A DNA stretch of 25,390 nt from Nemertoderma westbladi (taxonomy: Eukaryota; Xenacoelomorpha; Nemertodermatida; Nemertodermatidae): positions 1 to 25,390 of the forward strand of contig JAUCBJ010000953.1 of NCBI GenBank assembly GCA_032718475.1. The letters are read 5' to 3'. The position numbers and the translations under genes are program-made. Below the pieces are notes generated by a model. It searched no databases and was not told the origin of the DNA. It saw only the letters and a program-made list of their open reading frames with translations. Positions 1-9,249 of the stretch are shown piece by piece (position 1 is the first letter of the stretch; each line of letters starts with the position of its first letter).

Positions 1-1354
1 GCTAAAATCTTTGTATTATTTAAGTATTATTGGTAGGCAGAGTATTAGGAATGCAAAGTTCAGATCCTCGTGTCTCGGCTAAACCAAGCTCTGGGTAGAC
101 CTTGGAAACGACTTGCCTCTTCACACTGACATTGCTTCGTGCGATATTGCTCTCATACCGTATATTAAATAATACATATAGTAGCGTGATGTCCCTTTAA
201 CAGTAGCGTATAACGCAGAATAAATCTGTTAAACCCTTTGACCATCTGTAATTCTAGTCGATTAAGATATCGCGGCACCCACCGATATACTTGAAAGACA
301 AATTCTAGAATCAGTGGTTAACGTCCCCAGACAAGTTCTGGAATAAATCGGTGCCCATCTCAAATATTAATTATTTAATATTTGCAAATCTAATAAATCA
401 AAATCTGTAAAATTCAGATCCTTCAACAATTCTAGTCAATTAAGATATCGTAGCATTTACCGATATTCTTAAAAAAGACAATTGTCATAGAATTAAGGAT
501 CTTGTGTCCCTAGACATGTTCTAGAATCAAAATATGTCCATTTAATTATCAAATAATAAAATTTCAGGGAATAAATTTAAATTCATGCCTTTTAATGAAT
601 TTAATAAATTGCCATTTTACGCGATTTATAACATTCCCAAAATTCCATAAATTAATAGATCAAGGGAGCGGAGATTTATATTATTATGCGTATGCGTGTA
701 CGAAAGTCTCCCAAACATAGTTAATAGCCGATAAAATTCGTAAAGTCATGTATAAACAGGACATTGACTATTAAAGAATTACTATTAAATAACATCCCAG
801 ATCTGTATGCATTGGAATCACCCTAATTATACCGCTAGCTTTGCATAATGTCACCATAGCAACAACCACGCTAGAATTAGAATTGAGTTAAAAGAAAAAT
901 AGAAAGCTTGTCCCATTGAATAGCATAGGAATAAATAGTGCACTGATAGTATCCAAGGATACATAATAATACAGTGACATTCTGGAAGGCATTGACTAAC
1001 GGACAAGTGACCCGAGTGTGTGTAATTTGTGACAAGTTGTGTGTGTGGTATTTGTGAGTTTATAGGTGAATGTTACTGCTAAGGTGTGTTTACAGTAGCT
1101 AGTCGCAATCGTAAAAGTAACCTAACTCTCCAAGGAAAACCTGAAGTACATCTAAGTCTTTGGGACGGACAGTCGAGTGACTTGTGTCGGTTGTCGTTGT
1201 CGTTGTGCGGCTACGTCGTTGGCGAAAGTACAGCGGCGACGACACATCGGCGCTGAGGATCTCGTACTGTCCGGGGTTGATTGGGGTAGGCAGCGACGCC
1301 CGCTCGCCTAAATATAAACTCATTATAATATGGATAAACTCATATATAGCAGAT
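1..1354. other. AT-rich intergenic DNA, no recognisable gene
   Basis: No reading frame of convincing length or composition is seen on either strand. The stretch is AT-rich up to about 960, then becomes TG-rich (about 1000-1090) and GC-richer with GTCGTT-like triplets (1190-1320). It could be the leader of the small reading frame that follows, but no promoter element is convincing. A diverged direct duplication inside it is listed separately. Confidence 0.5.
250..550 (+). repeat. Diverged direct duplication, two copies about 178 bp apart
   Basis: The segment starting ATTCTAGTC at 251 recurs at 429. Both copies share AATTCTAGTC, then ATTAAGATATCG, CCGATAT, AAAGACAA, AGACA(A/T)GTTCT and a closing CCAT(C/T)T...TTAAT. 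Each copy is about 122 bp and they are clearly diverged, with many substitutions and small gaps. It is an old local duplication with no coding signal. Confidence 0.6.
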
Positions 1355-1658
1355 ATGACGGAGTTGATAGAAGATGGTCTTGGTATCGGGGAGCGATATA
1401 CTCTACTTTTACAAGCGTTTGTTGATAGCTTAATACGTGGCGACGTTAGTCCAACTGCTGCGGAGGACGATGGTCGTTATATCGAACCGCCAATGTCCCA
1501 AGAGCAGCTCGCGCGAGTTAGACTATAGAAAATTCGCTGCTCGATATACGCGGCGTAATGGTATGTATATGGGCTTCTTAACTACTGGTCATCCTATCGA
1601 TTTACACAATACGGACTATGTCGACTATATATCCTGCCCAGCGGAGTCGGAACCATAA
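1355..1658 (+). pseudogene. Unrecognised small reading frame, probably frameshifted
   Basis: An ATG at 1355 opens a frame of 57 codons (MTELIEDGLGIGERY...) ending at TAG 1526-1528. Close to that stop, another frame takes over (ELDYRKFAARYTRRN... from about 1512) and runs to TAA at 1656-1658. The two pieces read like one acidic-then-basic polypeptide broken by a single frameshift near 1510-1520. I do not recognise the family. It could be the start of a retroelement gag, the 5' exon of a host gene, or chance. No partner domain is seen nearby, so the call rests only on the amino-acid composition of the two frames. Confidence 0.25.
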
Positions 1659-3355
1659 ACGGAAATTCGAATGCGAAAATTCTATTCGAAATCGGCTCGA
1701 AAGAAAAGACATTAAAGAAACAAATAAACGCGGTAACTCAAACATATATTTGGAATTCTTGATAGAAGCATTGTAACAACAATTAAATATCATCCGCGTT
1801 TCCCCTACCAGACATGCGTCTTTGGTATTATTACGGTAAATGCCCTAGACCCAGCCAATAAACGGAAAGACATAAACATCCACGGAAACGTTGTGTTAAA
1901 CACAGTTGTGTTCGTTATATTTACTGGAGTTTCGAGCGAAACTTGTTTGACGTATCACCTATGCTCACTCGGCTCTAACGATCCTAGAGTAAACCTACGA
2001 TCAGAGTCCCGGAATACTCGGTCAAACCTCCTCATTCCTTAGTTGGACCTCAGACCTGCGATCCTGGTGGTGTCGCGGATCCTATTGGACGGTATTCACT
2101 GTTCAAGATCTAGTGCTACCCTAACAATTAATCGGTAACACTCCGACAGTGATTTCTAGCTAGCCGCCCATCTTACCTAGCTGGATTATGACGCAGACAC
2201 CTAATATCACTATCCAACCGTATGGTCGTCCCGTTTAACGCGATACAACCCTTCATCAAGGTGAAGGAGAGCGTTGTACGAAACGAGTTAAACGCTATTT
2301 TATAAAGATCCAAAAAGAAACCTGCGTTTGTTCAGATAAACGTAAGTTACAACAGTAAGTCCAATCGATAAACGAATTGGCCTTATCTCGGTTCGATTGG
2401 GAAATCTCGAATCTCTAAGAAGATATCAAGCTTAGAAAACCCTATTCTCTGCGAGAGTTTTGGACGAACATATCCCATGACAAGCGGAGGAAAATCAGCT
2501 CGAGGAGAAGCATATCGAAATGGACGAGACACCGACAGTAAACCCAAACCTTCTAATGCAATCATATTGCACCCTTCACCCAGGAGTTATGGCCCTCCAG
2601 GTAAAGTGGTTCCCCCCCAAAGAGAAAAGGACTCTTGCTAGCTTTAAAAAACTGCGTAAACGCCGTCCGCGCAAGAAAGACTAACTGTTTAGAGTATCTT
2701 TAGGTTTTAGAAACTGTGATTTTTATATTTTATAGACTGAAAATCCCATTTTCTGGGAGCGGTGTAAAAGCCTTTGCTGAATTGCCCCGTTATTTTTATT
2801 ATCTTTTACATTAAAATACTCTGTAGTTGATTTAATAAGTGTAAGAGACCGTATTATTGCTGTATCGGTGTTTTTAGAGGATCTAAGACCTATTTCCTCC
2901 GTATGTGTACTGTGAAAGGCATATTTTATGATTCTATGGCAATTCGTGACGCAAAGGGGTGATAGCTACTCTTGAACAGTAGTTACTATGACTACGGTTA
3001 ACAGCTGACATTCATACGTGTTGATTTCCTTTGTTCTACGGCGTCTCTCAGTTCAGTCAGCCAATTAGAGCGTTTTTGTGGCTCCTTGTACAGAAAATTT
3101 CCGAGAAATGACGCAATGCCTATGTGCAGTGTTTACATTCAGTCCTGAGCCAAAGAAAGAACGGCTTGGAAGTATTTTGTGCTTTACTGTTTTTAGTCTT
3201 ACACTAGTAGGTTTAATTATAAAGGGCATATATCCTTTAACCTAACGACTACTGCTGACTGATCATACATCCTGACTGCTGAAACATTGCAAACTCATAA
3301 CAATCAGTGTTCAGTTGTTGTTTTATACTGCTATTTACTGTCAGTTCTTCATAAT
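1659..3355. other. Non-genic stretch, no supported feature
   Basis: Only short frames occur here. Around 2470-2685 two + frames are open together; one ends in a very basic tail (KKLRKRRPRKKD, stop at 2683-2685). With all frames interrupted upstream and no recognisable domain, this is not called a gene. The stretch 2690-3355 is AT-rich and shows no repeat or coding signal. Confidence 0.4.
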
Positions 3356-3990
3356 ATGGTTGATGAATTATTATATTTGGAATAACGATAAATAACCCCG
3401 AAACCCAATATTCTTGATATACCGAAGGTAAGAGAGAAAGGTTACCAATAACGATTGTGACTTATGTTAAAGTGGTTTGAAGTGAATCTAATGTTATTTG
3501 ATAGACCCTACATGAGTCAGCCTGTGTTCCTTTTATATGTGACTAAAATCAGTGAAGATTGGCAGATTAGTGTGCAGTATTGTGCAGCATTGTGTATGAG
3601 TGAGTCTGTTAAAGAAGCAATTCCTAAAGAATGCGCCATATATGTGAATTATAATTAAGCCATATCGTTGTGAGTAGTTTAAGTCATAACTCTGTTTATA
3701 TAGATAAAGCGCCACGTCCTAAAGGAACTGTTAATATTCCCGAAGGTGAATAATATTGTCAGAGATTATATAATACTGTCAGTCGAATAATACATTAGGC
3801 TTACATAGCAATAAAATTAAACCGTCGAACCCAATCTCCCGGGAATATCCAGCGGGTGAATGGTCGCGCACGGATTGGTTTCGACTAGTGTAGTGAATCA
3901 AATACTTGTCATAGACTAAAAACTGATTTAATATCTAGAAGACATCTTAATTTGGTGGGTTAAACTGCCAAAGGTCTGAAAGCGCGAACA
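3356..3990 (+). repeat. Tandem segmental duplication, copy A (635 bp)
   Basis: It begins ATGGTTGATGAATTATTAT and ends GAAAGCGCGAACA. Copy B starts at the very next base, so this is a head-to-tail duplication. Identity looks about 95% by eye, with scattered substitutions and 1-bp gaps. Each copy carries a 64-codon frame (copy A 3464-3658). Several differences between the two frames change amino acids, and no domain is recognised, so the frame is not called as a gene. Confidence 0.85.
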
Positions 3991-4626
3991 ATGGTTGATG
4001 AATTATTATATTTGGAATAACGATAAATAACCCCGAAAACCCAATATTCTTGATATACCGAAGGTAAGAGAGAAAGGTTACATATAACGATTGTGACTTA
4101 TGTTAAAGTGGTTTGAAGTGAATCTAATGTTATTTGATAGACCCTACATGATTCGGTCCGTGTTCCTTTTATATGTGACTAAAATCAGTGAAGATCGGCA
4201 GATCAGTGTGCAGTATTGTGCAGCATTGTGTATGAGTGAGACTGATAACGAAGCATTTCCTAAAGAATGCGCCATATATGTGAATTGTAACTAAGCCATA
4301 TCGTTGTGAGTAGTTTAAGTCATAACTCTGTTTATATAGATAGAGCGCCACGTCCTAAAGGAACTGTTAATATTCCCCGAAGGTGAATAATATTGTCAGA
4401 GATTATATAATACTGTCAGTCGAATAATACATTAGGCTTACATAGCAATACGATTAAGCCGTCGAACCCAATCTCCCGGGTATATCCAGCGGGTGAATGA
4501 TCGCGCACCGATTGGTTTCGACTAGTGTAGTGAATCAAATACTTGTCAGAGGCTAAAAGTGATTTATTATCTAGAAGACATCCTAATTTGGCGGGTTAAA
4601 CTGCCAAAGGTCTGAAAGCGCGAACA
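3991..4626 (+). repeat. Tandem segmental duplication, copy B (about 636 bp)
   Basis: This is the second unit of the duplication starting at 3356. It follows copy A directly and ends at GCGCGAACA, immediately before the AT-rich minisatellite. The equivalent 64-codon frame lies at 4100-4294. The duplicated unit contains no recognised transposon ends and looks like a local unequal-exchange product. Confidence 0.85.
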
Positions 4627-5415
4627 CGCATATTATATTATATTATATAGGCCTACTGTACATATATTAGGCCTACTGTACATATATTATATTATATAGG
4701 CCTACTGTACATATATTAGGCCTACTGTACATATATTACATTATATAGGCCTACTGTACATATATTAGGCCTACTGTACATATATTATATTATATAGGCC
4801 TACTGTACATATTATATTATATAGGCCTACTGTACATATATTATATTATATGGGCCTACTGTACATATATTATATTATATAGGCCTACTGTACATATATT
4901 ATATTATATAGGCCTACTGTACATATATTATATTATATAGGCCTACTGTACATATTATATTATATAGGCCTACTGTACATATATTATATTATATGGGCCT
5001 ACTGTACATATATTATATTATATAGGCCTACTGTACATATATTATATTATATAGGCCTACTGTACATATATTATATTATATAGGCCTACTGTACATATTA
5101 TATTATATAGGCCTACTGTACATATATTATATTATATGGGCCTACTGTACATATATTATATTATATAGGCCTACTGTACATATATTATATTATATAGGCC
5201 TACTGTACATATATTAGGCCTACTGTACATATATTATATTATATAGGCCTAATGTACATATATTATATTATATAGGCCTACTGTACATATATTATATTAT
5301 ATAGGCCTAATGTACATATATTATATTATATAGGCCTAATGTACATATATTATATTATATAGGCCTACTGTATATATATTATATTATATAGGCCTACTGT
5401 ACATATATTATATAG
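4627..5415. repeat. AT-rich minisatellite, 29-bp unit
   Basis: The unit is close to TAGGCCTACTGTACATATAT followed by TATATTATA (29 bp), with 27-bp variants and short units of about 20 bp. It contains the palindromic cores TAGGCCTA and TGTACA. The variant TGGGCCTAC occurs at about 4851, 4994 and 5137, exactly 143 bp apart, so five units (4 x 29 + 27) have been amplified together as a higher-order repeat. Units with CCTAATG cluster at the 3' side. There is no coding content. Confidence 0.95.
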
Positions 5416-5660
5416 GTCTTTACAATGGCAAATAAAACACATTTTAAAAGTCAATTAGATAATCAATTAAGATTATACACGCTAAAAACAGATGAAACAC
5501 ATATTTATACAGGAAAGGAACAGTAATTTGAAATATTCAATAGAAAGTATAATAAACACACAATTAGGGCAAAAATATAACTTCAAACGGATCTTTAAAT
5601 AAAAAATTAAAAATATTTACACGTCTACACGTTTACACGTATTTATCCGGCAGACCTTGA
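5416..5660. other. AT-rich spacer
   Basis: AT-rich, with an imperfect ACACGT direct repeat at about 5620-5640. No gene or LTR is recognisable, although it lies directly upstream of the gag-like frame. Confidence 0.4.
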
Positions 5661-6068
5661 GGTATAACATCGGGTGGCCTACAGGATAACCCTGTTAGTA
5701 TAAAGACATTCGCGAACAAGGTCGAGAAGGTGCTCATTGTGCTAAAGACGCTAGACGCGCCATACGAACTCAACGCATCGAATAACATCACCACGATAGC
5801 GCAGGCACTGCCGATCTGGCTAAGGAACAAATGGAGGAAGATCGCCTTCTCCACCCGGGAGAATAAAGGTGCGGAACCGGGCCTAGAGGAAATGTCGAAC
5901 TTCCTCAACTACGAAGCAGAGTTGATTACAGACCCAGTCTACAGTGAGGATAGTTTGAGGAAGGCGCCAAAAGCGGAATACAACAGCAGATGCATTCCCA
6001 AGAATGAGACAGTCGCTACCACATGCGGCCACACAGGGGACTACAAGTCCACAGTTAGCCGGGAGTAG
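5661..6068 (+). pseudogene. BEL/Pao gag fragment (DUF1759-like)
   Basis: The frame opens after TGA 5658-5660 and runs to TAG 6066-6068 with no clear start codon (the first ones are non-ATG). It reads GGLQDNPVSIKTFANKVEKV, then a helical stretch leading to IAQALPIWLRNKWRKIAF and a FLNYEAEL segment. This is the pattern of the BEL/Pao gag region, in which a leucine-rich helix precedes Lp..l...W. Gag would assemble the particle that packages the element's RNA. The N-terminal half is missing, and the C-terminal end is lost by a frameshift into the next frame. The family call rests on the motif pattern and on the protease downstream. Confidence 0.6.
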
Positions 6069-6885
6069 GGCCACACCGTGGCAGGGACAGAAACAAAATA
6101 ACAACACGAACAAACATAATCCCAATACACCCAGTAGGCCGAGTCCAAATAACCAAAACACTAAACTGGTTGATATGAATCTACGCGCGATACGTGAAGG
6201 GCTATACAGGAAGCGCTACAATCCAGGATACGAATGTCAATTGCATAGGGATGGGACCCATAAGACCATGAGTTGTAAGCATTGGCAAGCGTTGCCTAAA
6301 CAAGATCGGGTAGCCTACGCGGATACAAATGGTCTATGTCATCGATGCGTGGTAGAAGGACACAGATTCGGGGAGTGTAGAGAAACACCGACAGAATATG
6401 ACGAGACTGGAGGCCAAACAATGGCTACGAGCACGACGGTAGCAAGGAGAAAGAGGAAAGTACTACTCGGGGTAGTACCAGTGAGGATAACAGGAAAGGG
6501 CGGCCGATCAGTCACAACATTGATGCTGGTTGACAGCGGAGCAGCCTTCACGCTGGTGGAGAATTGGGTGGCCGAGGAGATATGGTTACAGACGAGGCCG
6601 AGTAGGATGGCGGTAACTACTATCTCGAGTAAGGATGAGGTCCTGGAGATGAGGACGGGATGGTGCGAGATATCAGCAATAGCACCAGGATGTGACTATG
6701 GGGCGACCATCGACCCCATACAGATAATAGAATCTATCAATATAAATGCCAGGAGACCCACCAGGATCGAGGTCGAGCAATACCGGTTCCTGGACGATAT
6801 CGATTTCTCAATACTGGAAGTGGACGTCTCGAAGGTATTCATCATAGCCAGAATGGATTGCCCGACGGCCCACGAGAGAGTATAA
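6004..6885 (+). pseudogene. BEL/Pao gag C-terminus plus aspartic protease
   Basis: A 293-codon frame ends at TAA 6883-6885. Residues about 78-91 hold a Cys/His cluster (ECQLHRDGTHKTMSC). Residues 112-125 form a CCHC zinc knuckle, C-x2-C-x4-H-x4-C, which would bind the element's RNA. After a basic linker, residues 155-182 give LLGVVPVRITG and LMLVDSGAAFTLV, the active-site loop of a retropepsin-like protease with DSG in place of the retroviral DTG, as is common in BEL/Pao (peptidase A17/DUF1758 type). The listed start is arbitrary; the frame is a continuation of the upstream gag frame. Protease should normally be followed by reverse transcriptase, which is missing. Confidence 0.7.
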
Positions 6886-7151
6886 GAACCATATTTGGAG
6901 AGAATAAGCAGTGGGATCCGACGGCGATTCTCACGCCGTTCGGGTGGATGCTTAGTGGCCCAATTAAAACCAAGATTCCATCCAGGGTGTCGGAGACATC
7001 AGGGCGCATGCTATCAGGCACTGTTAAGGACGGAGAGGAGAAACCAGAGACGGGCGATGGGGAGGTCCCATGTGAGAAGCGGCCCGGGGAAGGATACCAG
7101 GAGTTGACTATGGATCTGGAACCACGCATGTGGAGCGTGGTGAAAGGATAG
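6858..7151 (+). pseudogene. BEL/Pao protease-to-RT junction fragment
   Basis: In a third frame the sequence reads KQWDPTAILTPFGWMLSGPI. This matches the conserved T-x-(F/L)GW-x-L-x-GP signature that ends the protease region of BEL/Pao polyproteins. The frame continues in a low-complexity Gly/Glu-rich stretch and stops at TAG 7149-7151. The RFWE-type segment and reverse transcriptase that should follow are absent, so a deletion lies at or before 7151. The frameshift from the preceding frame falls between about 6850 and 6885. Confidence 0.6.
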
Positions 7152-7504
7152 AGGATAGTTCCAGAGAAATACCGTCAGTAGATGAATTAGGAGGGGAAGC
7201 TACAGCAAGAGAGTGGGCGGAGGAGAATGGATTCGACGCGGAAGACTTAGAGACGATGGGATGGAACAAGGATGTTCCCGGCAAGTATCGGTATGAGGAT
7301 GGAGAAGAGTGGATGGTGAGATGTCCGGAGAAGTGTCCGGAGGAGAAGCCATTCCGGTCGAGAGGCATACCAAAAAGGGGGAGGTCGAGTAAGAAGACAG
7401 GGTGGAAAGGGATAGGATTAGTATTATCCATTCTGTTCTATCTATTCTTTCAATTTCTTTTCATTCTACCACCAGGGTGGCATTTTGCTGCCAGGGGACC
7501 ATGA
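7130..7504 (+). pseudogene. Unrecognised frame with a possible membrane segment
   Basis: A 124-codon frame overlaps the end of the protease fragment. Its N-terminal two thirds are charged (EWAEENGFDAEDLETMGW, then WMVRCPEKCP with two close cysteines). A basic stretch is followed by about 20 hydrophobic residues (GLVLSILFYLFFQFLFIL), which could span a membrane, before the stop at 7502-7504. It might be a remnant of the 3' region of the BEL-like element, since it is collinear and shares its G/A-rich composition, or a chance frame. No family is recognised. Confidence 0.3.
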
Positions 7505-7662
7505 GGAAATTAAGAAGGCGACTAGAAAGACCCGATTTTAGGGTGATGAATGAGGGAGAATCAATTCCTAAAGAGTTGGAATTGGCAAGGAGAGTGTGGC
7601 GAAGGATAAGAGGACCTACAGGGGGGCAGTTGGAGAGTGCCTGCTGGAAGAATCGCCCTTGA
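7501..7662 (+). pseudogene. Unrecognised basic frame 3' of the BEL-like remnant
   Basis: From an in-frame ATG at 7501 the frame reads MRKLRRRLERPDF, then RVWRRIRGPTGGQ, and stops at TGA 7660-7662. It is strongly basic and lies in a different frame from the preceding one, so it could be its frameshifted continuation. The G-rich run at 7690-7708 just downstream is a possible polypurine tract, but no LTR can be proven. Function unknown. Confidence 0.2.
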
Positions 7663-7930
7663 AGTTTAGTCATCCAATATGTTGGACTGAGGGGGGTGGG
7701 AATGAGGGGCGAGACACCCTTCTCACACATAAATAAAATATAAATAATAAGAAAATAATAAAATAAGTAGCGAGATAGTAGAAAGTTAGAAAGTAATAGT
7801 AGTAGATAGTACGTAGCACTAGGTAGTAGTTAGAAGTTAGTAGAAGTTAGTAAGAAGTAAGGAGTTAGAAAGTTAGTATAAGTTAGTAAGAGTAAGAGGA
7901 GAGTTAGAAGTAGGCAGAAGTATAGGGAGT

Positions 7931-8416
7931 GTGGTATATAAACATATCACGGGAGTAGGAGGGTACATAGTACCGTTAGAGTTATAAGTAGGCAGAGGAT
8001 AGGGAGTGTGGTATATTGACATACCACGAGTAGTAGCAGGGTACATAGTACCGGAGTAGCAGGGTACATAGTACCGAGAGAGTTAGAGGTTGTGGGCACC
8101 AAAAGCGCCACGTAGAAAGAGAGTTGGTATGGTATGTAGGTATACCATAGAGGTAGTAGCAGAGGGGTTGTGGGCACCGAAAGCGCCACGTAGTAAGAGA
8201 GTAGAGGGTATGGTATGTAGGTATACCATAGAGGTAGTAGCAGAGGGGTTGTGGGCACCGAAAGCGCCACGTAGTGAGAGAGTGAAGGGTGTGGTATGTA
8301 GGTATTAGGTAGTAGCATTATGTAGGTAGTAGCAGTATTAGGGTACATAGTACCATAGAAGTTAGAAGTTGTGGGCACTTTTTTAAGTAAGAAAGTAAAG
8401 ACTATGTAGGCATAGT
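7931..8416 (+). other. Cluster of related short hairpins
   Basis: 7931-7950 and 8008-8027 share the architecture GTGGTAT-6 nt-ATA(T/C)CAC; the first has a G.T (G.U in RNA) pair where the second has G-C. 8128-8149 and 8209-8230 are TATGGTAT-GTAGGT-ATACCATA. GGTAC-ATA-GTACC occurs four times (7962, 8040, 8063, 8342). 8401-8416 is ACTATG-TAGG-CATAGT. The related stem at about 8291 has lost its 3' arm. The G.U pair favours a folded + strand RNA. Confidence 0.7.
8088..8310 (+). repeat. Tandem repeat, three units of about 78-81 bp
   Basis: Units start with GGTTGTGGGCACC at 8088, 8166 and 8247. Each contains GCGCCACGTAG and the TATGGTATGTAGG hairpin arm, and the third is decayed at its 3' end. A remnant of a fourth unit (GTTGTGGGCAC) lies at about 8368. 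All units are G/A/T-rich with few Cs. Confidence 0.85.
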
Positions 8417-8532
8417 ATATAGTAGTAGTAGGGTACAGGGTAAGAAGTAAGTAGCAAGGTAGATAGGATGATAGCACAGACAGGGGTAACATAAGGAAAA
8501 TTGGCACTTTGGGAGTGGTAGAGAACACAGAA

Positions 8533-8715
8533 CATTGTGGAGCAGTGGGGATGGGCCAGCTCATGGGCCTAGTCTGCCACAAGCGATGGACTGGGGCAAT
8601 TTCCGGGAGGAGCACGGGGTGGGCACAGGACATTGTGGAGCAGTGGCGATGGGCCAGCTCATGAGGCTTGTCTGCCACAAGCCAATGGACTGGGGTAAGT
8701 TCCCGAGAGGAGTAT
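8533..8715 (+). repeat. 98-bp direct duplication with a conserved nested hairpin
   Basis: Two copies starting ACATTGTGGAGCAGTGG-like lie 98 bp apart (outer stems at 8535 and 8633). In each, TTGTGG pairs with CCACAA, CAG with CTG, and an inner GGCC with GGCC (first copy) or GGCT (second copy, a G.U pair). The second copy runs to about 8715 with an extra GAGAGGAGTA repeat. Confidence 0.8.
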
Positions 8716-8872
8716 GAGAGGAGTACGGGGGAAGTATGGAGAGGAGGTGTTGGCGCGTGAGAAAGTGAGAGGAGTGCAATTCAAGTATGGGGAGCGAGCA
8801 GAGAGAGAGAGAGTAAGGGACAGAGGGGTCCGAGAGTGAGGTTAGAGTGAGTTCAGAGTGAGAGTTTTTGAA

Positions 8873-9228
8873 AATTGTGTGAAGAGTCCACAATTGTCTC
8901 AAACGGAGACGTCAGATACCTTGGTGCAACATAGCTCGTGATTGCACCAAGGAAGGGCAGTAATATCATACCCAGGGGGGCGGCCTGGAAAGCCAATCCC
9001 GAGAAAAGAACTCCACCCCACACCCGATACTAGATCGGGTTCCAGCGGAATTGAAGCGCACTTGAGGTTGATGCTATCTTCTCACCGGGAAGATAGCATG
9101 GCAAGGAAAGGGGGGTGTAAGCGGATTCAATTCCACTTCATTACCCACCAGAAAATGGGATAGTGGCATTTTAGCAATATGTTGGAGATACGAGATTACC
9201 AATATTAATCACGTATCATAACCAACAT
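8873..9228 (+). other. Series of long perfect hairpins
   Basis: AATTGTG/CACAATT (8873-8895) is directly followed by GTCTC/GAGAC (8896-8910). Next come an 11-bp perfect stem CCTTGGTGCAA/TTGCACCAAGG (8919-8952), ACCCGAT/ATCGGGT (9022-9040) and an 11-bp perfect stem ATGCTATCTTC/GAAGATAGCAT with a 7-nt loop (9071-9099). The last is enclosed by a long-range 9-bp stem GGAATTGAA (9047-9055)/TTCAATTCC (9126-9134). A two-part stem ATGTTGG..GATACG/CGTATC..CCAACAT (9179-9228) closes the series. Confidence 0.8.
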
Positions 9229-9229
9229 T

Positions 9230-9249
9230 GGGGGGGGGGGGGGGGGGGG
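9230..9249 (+). repeat. Poly-G run of 20
   Basis: A homopolymer of 20 Gs follows immediately after the 9179-9228 hairpin. Its exact length is uncertain in any assembly. Confidence 0.9.

Larger units (their letters stand above)
5661..7151 (+). mobile_element. BEL/Pao-type LTR retrotransposon remnant (gag and protease)
   Basis: Three consecutive + frames have the order gag, zinc knuckle, aspartic protease and the segment just after protease, as in BEL/Pao polyproteins. The frame changes twice, near 5990-6070 and near 6850-6890. Reverse transcriptase, RNase H and integrase are absent: no catalytic YxDD-type box or integrase motif is seen between 7151 and 9770. No matching pair of LTRs was found. 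The element is a dead, internally deleted or truncated copy. The C-poor, G/A-rich + strand continues downstream, so 7.15-9.7 kb may belong to the same element. Confidence 0.75.

Noticed and set aside
2470-2685. Possible basic C-terminus (KKLRKRRPRKKD)
   Set aside because: Two overlapping frames are equally open, all are closed upstream, and nothing links it to a domain.
3464-4294. A 64-codon frame conserved in both copies of the 635-bp duplication
   Set aside because: Conservation is explained by the recent duplication, many of the differences change amino acids, and no domain or splice signal supports it.
7947-8902. Minus-strand frames of 243 and 113 codons
   Set aside because: The + strand here is C-poor and TAG-rich, which removes stops from the minus strand. 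The frames follow the tandem repeats and hairpins and have low-complexity, hydrophobic composition.
7682-9230. A pair of LTRs starting TGTTGG (7680 and 9180)
   Set aside because: Only AATATGTTGGA is shared; the sequences diverge at once, so they are not two LTR copies.
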